A stretch of 64,000 nt of DNA, taken from positions 124,001 to 188,000 of the forward strand of contig NZ_NFHZ01000002.1 in NCBI RefSeq assembly GCF_002161555.1, read 5' to 3'. Shown in pieces: positions 15,590 to 24,535 of this stretch (positions are counted from its first letter, which is position 1; every line of letters starts with the position of its first letter). Origin of the DNA: Barnesiella sp. An55. GTDB taxonomy: Bacteria; Bacteroidota; Bacteroidia; Bacteroidales; Barnesiellaceae. Below the pieces are notes generated by a model. That model did not search any database. It was not told the DNA's origin and was given only the letters and a program-made list of their open reading frames with translations. A program made the position numbers and the translations under genes.

Positions 15590-17839
15590 ATGGAAACATT
15601 CTATCTGATTATCGTTATCTTTATTTTCTTCATCGCCGTCTTTGACCTGTCGGTAGGTGTAAGCAACGATGCCGTCAACTTCCTCAACTCGGCCATCGGA
15701 TCCAAAGCCGCCTCGTTCAAAGTGATCATGGCCATCGCGGCAATAGGTATTTTCGTGGGAGCCTCCATGTCGAACGGCATGATGGATATTGCCCGGCACG
15801 GTATATACCAGCCTCAGTACTTCTACTTGAACGAAATCATGTGTATCCTGCTGGCGGTCATGCTCACCGACGTAGTGCTACTCGATGTCTTCAACACAAT
15901 GGGTCTGCCCACCTCGACAACGGTATCGATGGTATTTGAGCTGTTGGGTGGTACCTTCGCCCTGGCTATCGTCAAGACCGTAAACAGCAACGGGCTCTTG
16001 CAGATGGGCGACCTTATCAATACCGACAAAGCCCTGCAAGTAATTATGGCCATCTTCGTCTCGGTTGCCATAGCCTTCTTCTTCGGTGTAGTAGTACAAT
16101 ACATTGCCCGGTTGATCTTCAAATTCAACTACCGGCGCCAACTGAAATATTTCGGAGCCCTCTTCGGTGGGTTTGCCGCCACGACCATCATCTATTTCAT
16201 TCTCTTCAAAGGGTTGAAGGACTCGACCTTAATGACTCCCGAAACCCGGCAATGGATTCACGACAATACCCCGCTGCTGCTGGGCTGCTGCTTTGTCATC
16301 ACCACAGTGCTGATGCAGATACTCTCGTGGCTCCGCGTGAACGTGTTGAAGGTGGTTGTGCTGCTGGGCACTTTTGCCCTGGCTCTGGCATTTGCCGGCA
16401 ACGACCTAGTGAACTTCATCGGTGCGCCTTTGGCCGGCTACTCGGCCTACACCGACTATGCAGCCAATGCCAACGGAATAGCTTCCGACCAGTATCTGAT
16501 GACCTCGCTGCTCGACTCGGCCAAGACCCCGTCGGTATTCCTCATCGGCTCGGGTATCATCATGGTAATCGCCCTGCTCACCTCCAAGAAGGCGCAAAAC
16601 GTAATCAAAACCTCGGTTGACCTCTCGCGACAAGAGACGGGCGAAGAGAACTTCGGTACCTCGCCGATTGCCCGTAAACTGGTGCGCATGACCACCAACA
16701 CCTCGTCGCTCATCATCAACAACATACCGCCCAAAGCCCGGGCATGGCTCAACAGCCGTTTCGACAAAGACGATGTGATACTCGAGCATGGCGCCGCCTT
16801 CGACCTGGTGCGGGCCTCGGTCAATCTGGTATTGGCCAGTCTGCTCATCGCCCTGGGTACCTCGCTGAAACTGCCCCTCTCGACAACCTACGTTACCTTC
16901 ATGGTGGCTATGGGTACCTCGCTGGCCGACCGGGCCTGGGGCCGCGACAGCGCCGTGTACCGCATCACGGGTGTTATCTCGGTCATTGGCGGATGGTTCA
17001 TCACGGCCGGTGCAGCCTTCCTCTTCTGCTTCATCGTCACGATGATTGTCTATTTCGGTGGCACCATCGCCATCATCCTGCTGAGCATACTGGCAGCCTA
17101 TATGCTCATCCACAGCCAAATCGCCTATAACAAGAAACTGAAACAAGAGAAGAAAAGCTCGCTGGCTCAGCAACTGGTGGCCAACAAGGACAAAGACGAA
17201 GCTCTCGTTCTGTTGCGTCAGTTCAGCCGCGAAGAGTTTGCCAAAGTGATGGGTTGGAGTGCCGACCTTTATAACCGGGTGACTACGGGTTTCCTCCACG
17301 AAAGCTACCGCACCCTGCGCAAAGCGATGGGCGACATCGAAACCGAACGACGCTACTTCAAGCAGGTAAAGCGACTGGGTACAATAGGCGTTTCGCACCT
17401 GAACGACCAGGTGGGTCTGGAAAAGGGTCTCTACTACTTCCAGGGTAACGACTTCTCCAACGACATTATACACGCCATCAAGCGCACCTGCGAGCCGTGT
17501 CTGGAACATACCGACAACAACTTCCAACCGCTGGCACAAAGCCAAAAGAACAGTTTCGGCACCATTGCCCAGGAGATTGTCCAATTCCTGGAGCAAAGCC
17601 AGCAGATCATCGAGAAGAACAGTTTCGACGAACTGCCCGCGATTTACAATCGGGGCAACGCCCTCATCAACCAACTGGGTGTTCTCAAACGGGAGGAGAT
17701 ACGCAGCATGCGTGAACAGGTTTCATACATCAAAGTGGGCATTGTCTATCTCACCGTCATTCAGGAATCGCAGAATGTGGTAGCCTACTCGATCAACCTG
17801 TTGAAGATGAACCAGAAATTCCAGGAAGAGAATCAATAA
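15590..17839 (+). CDS. Pit-family inorganic phosphate transporter with C-terminal PhoU-like domain
   Basis: A 749-residue membrane protein. The two Pit signature repeats are visible: SVGVSNDAVNFLNSAIGS near the N-terminus and AFAGNDLVNFIGAPLAG in the middle, each in a set of membrane spans, as expected for low-affinity phosphate uptake coupled to cations. After the last span (about residue 525) there is a helical cytoplasmic region of over 200 residues (LRKAMGDIETERRYFKQVKR ... VSHLNDQVGLEKGLYYFQGN) resembling PhoU-type bundles, which in other bacteria are separate regulatory proteins. The start at 15590 has GGAG at 15583-15586; the longer frame to 15542 would add 16 polar residues and is less likely. 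Confidence 0.9.
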   Translation: METFYLIIVIFIFFIAVFDLSVGVSNDAVNFLNSAIGSKAASFKVIMAIAAIGIFVGASMSNGMMDIARHGIYQPQYFYLNEIMCILLAVMLTDVVLLDVFNTMGLPTSTTVSMVFELLGGTFALAIVKTVNSNGLLQMGDLINTDKALQVIMAIFVSVAIAFFFGVVVQYIARLIFKFNYRRQLKYFGALFGGFAATTIIYFILFKGLKDSTLMTPETRQWIHDNTPLLLGCCFVITTVLMQILSWLRVNVLKVVVLLGTFALALAFAGNDLVNFIGAPLAGYSAYTDYAANANGIASDQYLMTSLLDSAKTPSVFLIGSGIIMVIALLTSKKAQNVIKTSVDLSRQETGEENFGTSPIARKLVRMTTNTSSLIINNIPPKARAWLNSRFDKDDVILEHGAAFDLVRASVNLVLASLLIALGTSLKLPLSTTYVTFMVAMGTSLADRAWGRDSAVYRITGVISVIGGWFITAGAAFLFCFIVTMIVYFGGTIAIILLSILAAYMLIHSQIAYNKKLKQEKKSSLAQQLVANKDKDEALVLLRQFSREEFAKVMGWSADLYNRVTTGFLHESYRTLRKAMGDIETERRYFKQVKRLGTIGVSHLNDQVGLEKGLYYFQGNDFSNDIIHAIKRTCEPCLEHTDNNFQPLAQSQKNSFGTIAQEIVQFLEQSQQIIEKNSFDELPAIYNRGNALINQLGVLKREEIRSMREQVSYIKVGIVYLTVIQESQNVVAYSINLLKMNQKFQEENQ

Positions 17840-17884
17840 ATCAATATTAAGTCTCAATTTGCATCTTTTAATTTTTGAGAACAG

Positions 17885-17925
17885 GGGCCGTCTGTTGCGC
17901 GAGCAAAAGGCGGCCCATCCTTTTT
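17885..17925 (+). terminator. Terminator of the Pit transporter gene
   Basis: GGGCCGTC (17885-17892) pairs with GGCGGCCC (17909-17916) and is followed by a T-rich run at 17920-17925. Confidence 0.75.
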
Positions 17926-17971
17926 CTTATACTCACAGAGATTCTCTCCCAAGCACCAGGATACCCAAGCA

Positions 17972-18010
17972 TAAAAAAGAGGTGCGTCCCTGTCCAAGAG
18001 ACACACCTCT
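17972..18010 (-). terminator. Terminator of the ricT-gldH unit
   Basis: AGAGGTG (17978-17984) and CACCTCT (18004-18010) with further pairing of GTC/GAC inside; on the minus strand six T follow (A run 17973-17978). Confidence 0.75.
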
Positions 18011-18046
18011 ATGAATCTTATCGCATGCGACCCGGTATCGAGCCTT

Positions 18047-18532
18047 CTATTGCTTTTCGGTATGAGGAGCAATGCGTATTCCCACATCGGAGATTCCGCA
18101 AATGCGATCGTCGCGCATGGCCTGTTGAATGGTGACTACCTGCTCGCTCCCGAAACGGAAACTGTCGTCGAGCAAAAGCTCCTGCTGGTAGTACGAACCC
18201 CAGCCTCCTCCCGACCAACGGCCAAACTCGTCGGCCAACTCGCAGTTGACCGTGTCGGTCTTTTGGGAACCATCGGCATCGGTATAGGAGACAAACAGCC
18301 ACAAGTTGCGGTAGGCATAGTCGCCGTTGTGACGCAAGGTGAGAAATAGGTCGTAGCGACCCGTCGAGTCGGGCCACTCGGGAGTAAACCGCTGCACGTC
18401 GCGCTTGAACCATCCATTCTTGGGCAACGTGTTGAACTCGTTATAGACATCGTTCTGCCCACACGAGAGCATCCCGCCCAGCAGCAATCCTGCCAATCCT
18501 ATACGAAACCAACCTTTTTTCATGATAACCAT
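18047..18532 (-). CDS. gldH: GldH-family gliding motility / T9SS-associated lipoprotein
   Basis: A lipoprotein of about 160 residues with lipobox GGMLSC. The start of the mature protein, VYNEFNTLPKNGWFKRD, and RYDLFLTLRHNGDYAYRNLW are typical of GldH, first described in Flavobacterium gliding and kept in non-gliding Bacteroidota. It fits with the several T9SS-tailed substrates in this window, although GldH is not a core T9SS component. Two ATGs (18532 and 18523) are possible; the second begins directly with MKKGWF. It starts 4 bases after the ricT stop codon, so the two are translationally coupled. Confidence 0.85.
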   Translation of the reverse strand: MVIMKKGWFRIGLAGLLLGGMLSCGQNDVYNEFNTLPKNGWFKRDVQRFTPEWPDSTGRYDLFLTLRHNGDYAYRNLWLFVSYTDADGSQKTDTVNCELADEFGRWSGGGWGSYYQQELLLDDSFRFGSEQVVTIQQAMRDDRICGISDVGIRIAPHTEKQ

Positions 18533-18535
18533 GCA

Positions 18536-19930
18536 TTACTCTTTCTTCTCGGGAGCCGTAGGCTTGGGTGCGGGTTTCGGCGCCGGTTTTTGAGCAGCCG
18601 ATTTGGGAGCCTGCTTAGGCGCCGACTTGGGCGTTGCGTTTTCGCCTCCCTCCTTGCGGGGCTGCTGGCCATTATTGGCCTCCTTGTCGCCGCCTCCCTT
18701 CTTGCCGTTGCGAGCGGCTTTGTTCTGCCCCCGGTTACCGTTGTTGTTGGCATTGCCCGACTTGTTGCGTGACTCGTTGGCCTGTTGGCGGCGACCGTTA
18801 TTGTTACCACCACCATTACCGCCGTTGCCTTTTTTCTTGCTCTTCTTGGCCTTGTCGAAACGGGTGAGGCTGTCCTGTCCCACCACATCTTCAAACTCTC
18901 GGCGTTCGGGAGCACGGGCACCGGCTTCAGACTCGAGCGTATCGGGTTTCACCCCCTTCTTGTTGAGTGCAATCACCTCGAACACCCGCTCGGCACTTAT
19001 CGTCACCACGTTGGCCGCCATCGACTTGTCGGTCGAATAAGACATCTCGCGTTTGAAAATATCGGTCTTGAAATGGTAGTAGGTATTGAGTTTCGTCTCG
19101 AGCGGAATCTCGCGCGAGGGGAGTCGCTTTTGAGCCTCGACGTAGGCGTCGGCCTCATAATTGAGGCAACACTTCAACTTGGCACACTGCCCGGCCAGCT
19201 TCTGCGGGTTGAGGGCTATATCCTGGTAGCGGGCAGCACTGGTGGCTACCGATACGAAATTGGTCATCCAGCCCGAGCAGCACAGTTGCCGGCCACAGGA
19301 ACCCAGTCCGCCAATGCGGCCAGCCTCTTGCCGGGCACCGATCTGCTTCATCTCGATACGCACCCTGAAGACCTCGGCCAACACCTTGATGAGTTGACGG
19401 AAATCGACCCGCTCGTCGGCTATGTAGTAGAAGATGGCCTTGTTGCCGTCGCCCTGATACTCGACGTCGCCTATCTTCATGTCGAGGTGCAGATCCTCGG
19501 CAATCTTGCGAGCCCGAATCATGGTGTCGTGTTCCTTGGCCTTGGCCTCTTCGAACTTCTCGAGGTCATTGGGCTTGGCCTTGCGATAGATGCGCTTCAA
19601 CTCGGGGTTGTCGATCTTGACGTTGTTCTTCTTCATCTGCAACAAGACCAGGCGACCGGTGAGGGTTACCTCGCCGATGTCGTGTCCCGGCGAAGCTTCG
19701 ACAGCTACCAGGTCTCCGGGCACCAGTCTGATGTGTGTGGTGTTGCGGTAGTACCCCTTGCGGGTATTCTTGAACCGCACCTCGACAAGGTCGGTATCGT
19801 CGTGCGACTCGGGTATGTCGGCCAGCCAGTCATAGACCTCGAGCTTTGCCCCCTTGCGGCGGCAATTGGCCGATGTGAGTTGCGGTTTTTCCGACGGGTT
19901 TGTCGTATGATTGTCGTTTGTATTGTCCAT
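18536..19930 (-). CDS. RicT/YaaT-like PSP1-domain protein
   Basis: A 464-residue protein with a PSP1 C-terminal domain. It has the conserved cysteine sets SCGRQLCCSGW (Cys212, 217, 218) and CAKLKCCLNYE (Cys249, 254, 255), which in Bacillus RicT bind iron-sulfur clusters within the RicA-RicF-RicT complex that helps RNase Y process RNA. The gene for RNase Y lies just upstream on the same strand, so a shared role in RNA maturation is a reasonable inference. From about residue 350 to the end the protein is low-complexity, rich in Asn/Gly/Lys and then Lys-Pro-Ala repeats, probably a disordered RNA-binding tail. It is the first gene of a pair with gldH. Confidence 0.9.
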   Translation of the reverse strand: MDNTNDNHTTNPSEKPQLTSANCRRKGAKLEVYDWLADIPESHDDTDLVEVRFKNTRKGYYRNTTHIRLVPGDLVAVEASPGHDIGEVTLTGRLVLLQMKKNNVKIDNPELKRIYRKAKPNDLEKFEEAKAKEHDTMIRARKIAEDLHLDMKIGDVEYQGDGNKAIFYYIADERVDFRQLIKVLAEVFRVRIEMKQIGARQEAGRIGGLGSCGRQLCCSGWMTNFVSVATSAARYQDIALNPQKLAGQCAKLKCCLNYEADAYVEAQKRLPSREIPLETKLNTYYHFKTDIFKREMSYSTDKSMAANVVTISAERVFEVIALNKKGVKPDTLESEAGARAPERREFEDVVGQDSLTRFDKAKKSKKKGNGGNGGGNNNGRRQQANESRNKSGNANNNGNRGQNKAARNGKKGGGDKEANNGQQPRKEGGENATPKSAPKQAPKSAAQKPAPKPAPKPTAPEKKE

Positions 19931-20048
19931 TTGCAGTAGTCGTTAACAGCGACAAAGGCCCCAGACCGTACACGAAATGTATATTCGGGTAACGCCCTAC
20001 GGCCTCGTCGTCGGTTGAGTAAAAGTGGAGCGGTATGGCGTCTCCCTG

Positions 20049-21590
20049 TTATTTGGCGAAACTTACGGCACGCGTCTCGCGAATGACGGTAATCTTCACC
20101 TGTCCGGGATAGGTCATCTCGTCCTGAATACGTTTTGCGATTTCGGTTGACAGATTTTCGGTTTCGGCATCGTCGATCTTGTCGGCACCTACAATCACAC
20201 GCAACTCACGACCGGCCTGGATGGCATAGGTCTTGAGCACACCGGGATAAGAGAGGGCCAGTTGCTCGAGGTCGTTCAAACGCTTGATGTAGGCCTCGAC
20301 GATTTCACGACGGGCTCCGGGACGGGCTCCCGAGATGGCATCGCACACTTGTACGATGGGGGCCAGCAGGCTGGTCATTTCGGTCTCGTCGTGGTGAGCA
20401 CCGATGGCGTTGCAAATATCGGGTTTCTCTTTGTACTTCTCGGCCAGTTTCATACCCAGCAGTGCGTGCGGCAATTCAGGCTCCTCGTCGGGCACTTTGC
20501 CTATATCGTGCAGCAGACCGGCACGACGAGCCTTCTTGGGATTCAAGCCCAACTCCGATGCCATGACAGCACAGAGGTTGGCCGTCTCGCGCGAGTGTTG
20601 CAACAGGTTCTGCCCGTAGGACGAACGGTATTTCATCTTGCCCACCAAGCGGATAAGCTCGGGGTGCAGGCCGTGGATACCCAGGTCGATGGCGGTGCGT
20701 TTACCGGTTTCGATAATCTCCTCCTCGATCTGCTTGCGCACTTTGGCGACCACCTCTTCGATGCGGGCAGGGTGGATGCGGCCGTCGGTTACCAGCTGGT
20801 GCAGAGCCAGACGGGCAATCTCGCGACGCACGGGATCGAAGGCCGAGAGCACGATGGCCTCGGGGGTGTCATCGACAATAATCTCTACTCCGGTAGCGGC
20901 TTCGAGGGCGCGAATGTTACGACCTTCACGACCGATGATGCGGCCTTTGATTTCATCCGATTCGATGTGGAATACCGTTACCGAGTTTTCGATGGCGGTT
21001 TCGGTGGCAACCCGTTGGATGCTTTGTATCACAATGCGCTTGGCCTCTTTGTTGGCCGTCATCTTGGCATCGTCCATGATATCGTTGATATACGAAGCAG
21101 CCTGTGTTTTGGCCTCCTCTTTCAACGATTCGACGAGGCGCTCCTTGGCCTCTTCGGCCGATATGCCCGAGAGATGCTCGAGACGCTCGACTTCCGATTT
21201 ATGCAGTTTTTCGAGCTCTTGTTTCTTCTTCTCTACCAGTTCGAGCTGGGTGTCGAGGTTGGCACGCACGGCCTCGGTCTCGCTCTTTTTGCGCTGCAAC
21301 TCCTGTTGTTGTTGCGAGAGCTGCATCTCACGTTGCTTGAGTTTCGACTCGGCCGACTGAATCTTGGCATTGCGAGAATTAGCCTGCTTTTCCATCTCGG
21401 CCTTCATGTGGATAAACTTCTCTTTCACCTCGAGCAGTTTGTTTTTCTTGATGACCTCGGCCTCTTTCTCGGCCTCCTCGAGAATAGTCTTGGAGCGAGC
21501 CGCCAACAGGTAGCGATTCACCAGAAATACAACGAGACCGCCTACCACAAGACCGCCTACAATTGCAGAGATTAATAGTATGTAATTCAT
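20049..21590 (-). CDS. rny: Ribonuclease Y
   Basis: A 513-residue endoribonuclease that starts mRNA decay at the membrane. Order of parts: membrane anchor (3-24), long coiled coil rich in Lys/Glu (30-190), KH domain with [10 protein letters not shown] (216-225), and an HD domain with the catalytic His-Asp at 361-362 in [14 protein letters not shown]. The length and domain order are those of the Bacillus enzyme. It follows zapA after a hairpin with a T run, and it lies 118 bases before the RicT-like gene; both are on the minus strand. The 19931-20048 gap holds no recognisable gene. Confidence 0.96.
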   Translation of the reverse strand: MNYILLISAIVGGLVVGGLVVFLVNRYLLAARSKTILEEAEKEAEVIKKNKLLEVKEKFIHMKAEMEKQANSRNAKIQSAESKLKQREMQLSQQQQELQRKKSETEAVRANLDTQLELVEKKKQELEKLHKSEVERLEHLSGISAEEAKERLVESLKEEAKTQAASYINDIMDDAKMTANKEAKRIVIQSIQRVATETAIENSVTVFHIESDEIKGRIIGREGRNIRALEAATGVEIIVDDTPEAIVLSAFDPVRREIARLALHQLVTDGRIHPARIEEVVAKVRKQIEEEIIETGKRTAIDLGIHGLHPELIRLVGKMKYRSSYGQNLLQHSRETANLCAVMASELGLNPKKARRAGLLHDIGKVPDEEPELPHALLGMKLAEKYKEKPDICNAIGAHHDETEMTSLLAPIVQVCDAISGARPGARREIVEAYIKRLNDLEQLALSYPGVLKTYAIQAGRELRVIVGADKIDDAETENLSTEIAKRIQDEMTYPGQVKITVIRETRAVSFAK

Positions 21591-21610
21591 CGTTTCTAAA
21601 TTATAATTAT

Positions 21611-21656
21611 AAAAAAAGCACTACCAGCCGCCCAATCAATGGGGCTGCCGCAGTGC
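21611..21656 (-). terminator. Hairpin with T run between zapA and rny (terminator or attenuator)
   Basis: On the minus strand GCACT, GGCAGCCC, a short loop, GGGCGGCT and AGTGC form a long stem (21618-21656) followed by seven T (21611-21617). The rny start is only 20 bases further on, so it either ends the zapA transcript with rny read through, or regulates rny. Confidence 0.75.
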
Positions 21657-21687
21657 AGGAACTATCTCTATTTTCGATACCGCTATT

Positions 21688-22002
21688 CTATTTCGATAGG
21701 GTATGTTCGTTCAATATTTTTTCCGCCTCGACGTCGAGTCGTTTCAAATCGGCCAACAGGGCTTTGCGGTCTTGTACCATCTCGCAATACAGCCGCGCAA
21801 TCTCTACCGCGACCATTGCCATTACCGATTCCGAGTCCATCACTCCGTCTTTGTACTTGTTCTTGTAAAAAGCCCAACGCTTGTTGAACAAGTCGGCGGC
21901 GTCTCTCCAATATTTTTCATCCGCTCCGTAATCGACCCGCAAGGCTAACGGGTTTTTCAGGTCGGCAATTCTCAGAGTTATCCTTAATTTATCATCGTTC
22001 AT
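21688..22002 (-). CDS. zapA: Cell division protein ZapA
   Basis: A 104-residue protein with the ZapA pattern: LRITLRIADLKNPLALRVDY, then an amphipathic helix region (EKYWRDAADLFNKRW) and a C-terminal coiled coil (VAVEIARLYCEMVQDRKALL). ZapA binds and cross-links FtsZ filaments at midcell. It starts 6 bases after the small coiled-coil gene, forming a short operon, and rny follows. Confidence 0.88.
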   Translation of the reverse strand: MNDDKLRITLRIADLKNPLALRVDYGADEKYWRDAADLFNKRWAFYKNKYKDGVMDSESVMAMVAVEIARLYCEMVQDRKALLADLKRLDVEAEKILNEHTLSK

Positions 22003-22008
22003 AGCATC

Positions 22009-22305
22009 CTATTCGTTCAAGAGTGAGATGCACTTATCGATTTCCCGCACCAACCTGGCAAATCTGGCTTTCGTTTCGGCGGCACTCGACCCCTCTTGTG
22101 CGGTGATAGAGCGAGAGAGTTTCAAGTTCTTGTATTTTCGTTCCAACTCGTCGCATCTTTTCTGCAATGCCAGCATCTCTTGCTCGCATTGTGCCAAGCG
22201 GTCTTTGAGAGTGCCGTTCTCGTGTTCGACAGATTTATATAAATCGCTAATAGCATGAAACTTAGCGATGAGCGATTCTATGATATCTCTCGAATTTCCG
22301 GCCAT
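22009..22305 (-). CDS. Small coiled-coil protein upstream of zapA (ZapB-like by position)
   Basis: A 98-residue, almost wholly helical protein (IIESLIAKFHAISDLYKSVE, then KDRLAQCEQEMLALQKRCDE and LERKYKNLKL), starting MAGNSRD. Bacteroidota often encode such a protein just before zapA; its size and coiled coil recall ZapB, but there is no sequence proof. The frame extends to 22356, yet the extra residues are hydrophobic translation of AT-rich leader, and the promoter lies within that stretch. Confidence 0.75.
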   Translation of the reverse strand: MAGNSRDIIESLIAKFHAISDLYKSVEHENGTLKDRLAQCEQEMLALQKRCDELERKYKNLKLSRSITAQEGSSAAETKARFARLVREIDKCISLLNE

Positions 22306-22324
22306 TATCTCACCAAATTCTATA

Positions 22325-22357
22325 CAAATATAGATATTTCCCGACAAAAGCGCCAAA
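22325..22357 (-). promoter_or_regulatory. Promoter of the zapB-like/zapA operon
   Basis: Minus-strand TTTG at 22354-22357 and TATATTTG at 22325-22332, 21 bases apart, 20 bases before the ATG at 22305. Confidence 0.7.
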
Positions 22358-22491
22358 AACCGGTGGAATATTTCTCATTTTCTCGAATTTATTACAATTT
22401 TTAAGTTTATTTAGCTCAATATTTCCCGTAGCTTCTCCGGTATAGAATTCCCTCAAATTCATTATCTTTACCTGAGAAATGAGTCGAGACG

Positions 22492-23559
22492 ATGGCACAG
22501 CGAAAAATCATACATATCGATATGGATGCCTTCTATGCCTCGGTCGAGCAGCGTGACAACCCAGCCTATCGGGGCAAACCCATTGCCGTGGGACACAGCG
22601 GTCCGCGGGGTGTGGTGGCCACGGCCAGCTACGAGGCGCGGCCCTATGGGGTACACTCGGCGCTCTCGTCGGCCCAGGCCCGGCGGCTTTGCCCCGGGCT
22701 CATCTTTGTGGAGCCGCGGCACGAGGTATATAAGGCGGTATCGATGCAGATACGCCAGATCTTTGCCGACTATACCGACCTGATCGAGCCCCTGTCGCTC
22801 GACGAGGCTTTTCTCGACGTGTCGCACGAGCGGTCGGCTACACTGGTGGCGCGAGAAATCAAACGCCGCATTCTGGCCGAGACGCAACTCACGGCATCGG
22901 CCGGAGTGTCGGTCAACAAGATGCTGGCCAAGATTGCCTCGGACTACCGCAAACCCAACGGGCTCTTTACCATCGCTCCGGCTCAAATCGAGGCGTTCGT
23001 GGCCTCCCTGCCCGTCGAGAGGTTCTTCGGCATCGGCGAAGTGACGGCCCAGAAGATGCACGCGCTGGGCATCCTCACCGGGGCCGATCTGCGGCAGTGG
23101 GACCGCGCCTCGCTCATGCGCCAGTTTGGCAAGGTGGGCCTTCTCTACTACGGCTACGCCCGCGGCATCGACGACCGCGAGGTGGTGCCCAACCGCATAC
23201 GCAAATCGATCAGCGCCGAGACCACTTTCTTTGAGGATACCGACGACCGCACCCGGCTGGCTACCGACCTGGCCGAAGTGTGCGACGAGGTGTGGGGCCG
23301 GCTCCAACGCCACCGATTCAAGGGGAAAACGGTGGTGCTGAAACTCAAATTCGATAACTTCAAACAGATTACCCGCTCAAAAACTCAACCCTCCCCTATC
23401 GACTCTCTCACAACACTCTACCGCGTGGCGCAGGAGCTACTCGCGGCCTGCGACTTCGGAGGTCACAAAATCAGACTTATCGGCGTGGGGGTAGGCAACT
23501 CTCCCGAGGCCGCCCTCGACGGAATCCAACTGCGGCTCCCCTTCGACGACCTACTTTGA
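22492..23559 (+). CDS. dinB: DNA polymerase IV (Y-family translesion polymerase)
   Basis: A 355-residue Y-family polymerase. HIDMDAFYASVEQ (8-20) carries metal ligand Asp10 and steric gate Phe14; PLSLDEAFLDVS (100-111) carries Asp104 and Glu105. SAGVSVNKMLAKIASDYRKP (138-157) is the family's palm signature, the GIGEVTAQKMHALGI stretch is the thumb helix-hairpin-helix, and a little-finger domain follows. The C-terminal QLRLPF (346-351) is a good beta-clamp binding motif. A near-consensus TATCTTTA sits at 22463-22470. No SOS box is evident. It converges with the secreted protein gene ending at 23577. Confidence 0.95.
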   Translation: MAQRKIIHIDMDAFYASVEQRDNPAYRGKPIAVGHSGPRGVVATASYEARPYGVHSALSSAQARRLCPGLIFVEPRHEVYKAVSMQIRQIFADYTDLIEPLSLDEAFLDVSHERSATLVAREIKRRILAETQLTASAGVSVNKMLAKIASDYRKPNGLFTIAPAQIEAFVASLPVERFFGIGEVTAQKMHALGILTGADLRQWDRASLMRQFGKVGLLYYGYARGIDDREVVPNRIRKSISAETTFFEDTDDRTRLATDLAEVCDEVWGRLQRHRFKGKTVVLKLKFDNFKQITRSKTQPSPIDSLTTLYRVAQELLAACDFGGHKIRLIGVGVGNSPEAALDGIQLRLPFDDLL

Positions 23560-23576
23560 GCGCTATCCCGCCACAA

Positions 23577-24482
23577 TTACCAACCCAACTTCTGCACCGT
23601 GCGCTTGCCGCGGTTGTCGGTGAGGGCCACCACATAGACTCCCGAGGCGAGGGCTGTGGTGGGGACAGTCACCTCGCCCGGTTCACCGTCGAGGTATTCG
23701 CACCACACCAGTCGGCCGGTGGTGTCGATGAGTTCGGCCAGGCGGTAGCCGCTGCCCGGCAAGGTCACTACCAGGGCATCGGGCGTGCGGGCAATGTGCA
23801 GGGGTTCGGCTTTGTTATCAGAAATACTACCCATCTTACATTCCTCGTCTGTGCCATATACTTCCTCCCCATTTTCTGTTACAAAGGTTAGATTCCTGCG
23901 GTCACAGTCGAGGCAAGTTGATATCAGGCAAAACGGACAGAACAAGAAATTATTTTCCAGTACACCCAGCCCTTCTGTCCAAAGCGGATAAGTCGGATTC
24001 CCTATATAAAATTGTTTTCGATAAGTATTTCCTACTTTCACGGTATCGATGTGAGTCACTTTTTGATACTCATAGTAAGACGGGACCCAAATAGAATCTC
24101 CTACATCGAGGGAAAAATCATAGAGTACAACCTCTGTTTCAGCATCTTCTATATATATATCATCGCTGTGTTTGCGATCTTTTTTAGAATAGACAATCTT
24201 ATTTTCTTCCCGCATAAAATCTATCAATGTACCTTTGTCGGGAGTAAGGTCACACCCTTTGTACATATATAGCTTTTTATACGTTTTTCCATCGAGCAAC
24301 GTATCTCCTTCGAATTGCAGGCGAATAATCCCATTGTCTTCGGGGTGAACGGGATTATATTGGTAATATCCCCATTCCACACCTTCCCGTACCAAAGGCA
24401 CATATTCATACTCCTGCGCCCGACTGGCGATGCAGCCGAGACATATCAGCGCAAAACTCCAAAGTAGTGATTGTGTTTTCAT
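23577..24482 (-). CDS. Secreted YEYVP-module protein A (one module) with T9SS-type tail
   Basis: A 301-residue exported protein. Signal peptide MKTQSLLWSFALICLGCIAS, then one module that begins EYEYVPLVREGVEWGYYQY and has the recurring elements LDGKTYKKLYMY, MREENKIVYS, LYDFSLDVGDS, THIDTVKVGN and WTEGLGVLEN. The C-terminal 85 residues are a compact T9SS-like tail (IARTPDALVVTLPGSGYRLA, RLVWCEYLDGEPGEV). Function unknown; module layout suggests a surface or secreted binding protein. It is the last of three paralogues (B at 24536, C at 26044) on one strand with short, nearly identical intergenic spacers. Confidence 0.85.
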   Translation of the reverse strand: MKTQSLLWSFALICLGCIASRAQEYEYVPLVREGVEWGYYQYNPVHPEDNGIIRLQFEGDTLLDGKTYKKLYMYKGCDLTPDKGTLIDFMREENKIVYSKKDRKHSDDIYIEDAETEVVLYDFSLDVGDSIWVPSYYEYQKVTHIDTVKVGNTYRKQFYIGNPTYPLWTEGLGVLENNFLFCPFCLISTCLDCDRRNLTFVTENGEEVYGTDEECKMGSISDNKAEPLHIARTPDALVVTLPGSGYRLAELIDTTGRLVWCEYLDGEPGEVTVPTTALASGVYVVALTDNRGKRTVQKLGW

Positions 24483-24535
24483 ATTCGATACTGTTTTAGG
24501 TTATTCTCTGGTTTGGTTTTGTGCGTATTGTTTTG
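24483..24535 (-). repeat. 53-bp intergenic spacer, copy 1
   Basis: Differs by only about one base from 25991-26043. The copied spacer lies between paralogues A/B and B/C, showing that the genes arose by tandem duplication including the flank. Confidence 0.8.

Noticed and set aside
16406-17674. A 422-codon minus-strand frame (and similar long ones at 14015-15097, 20262-21575, 29023-30234, 41948-43318, 62016-63365)
   Set aside because: All are shadows of well-identified genes on the other strand and show no family likeness.
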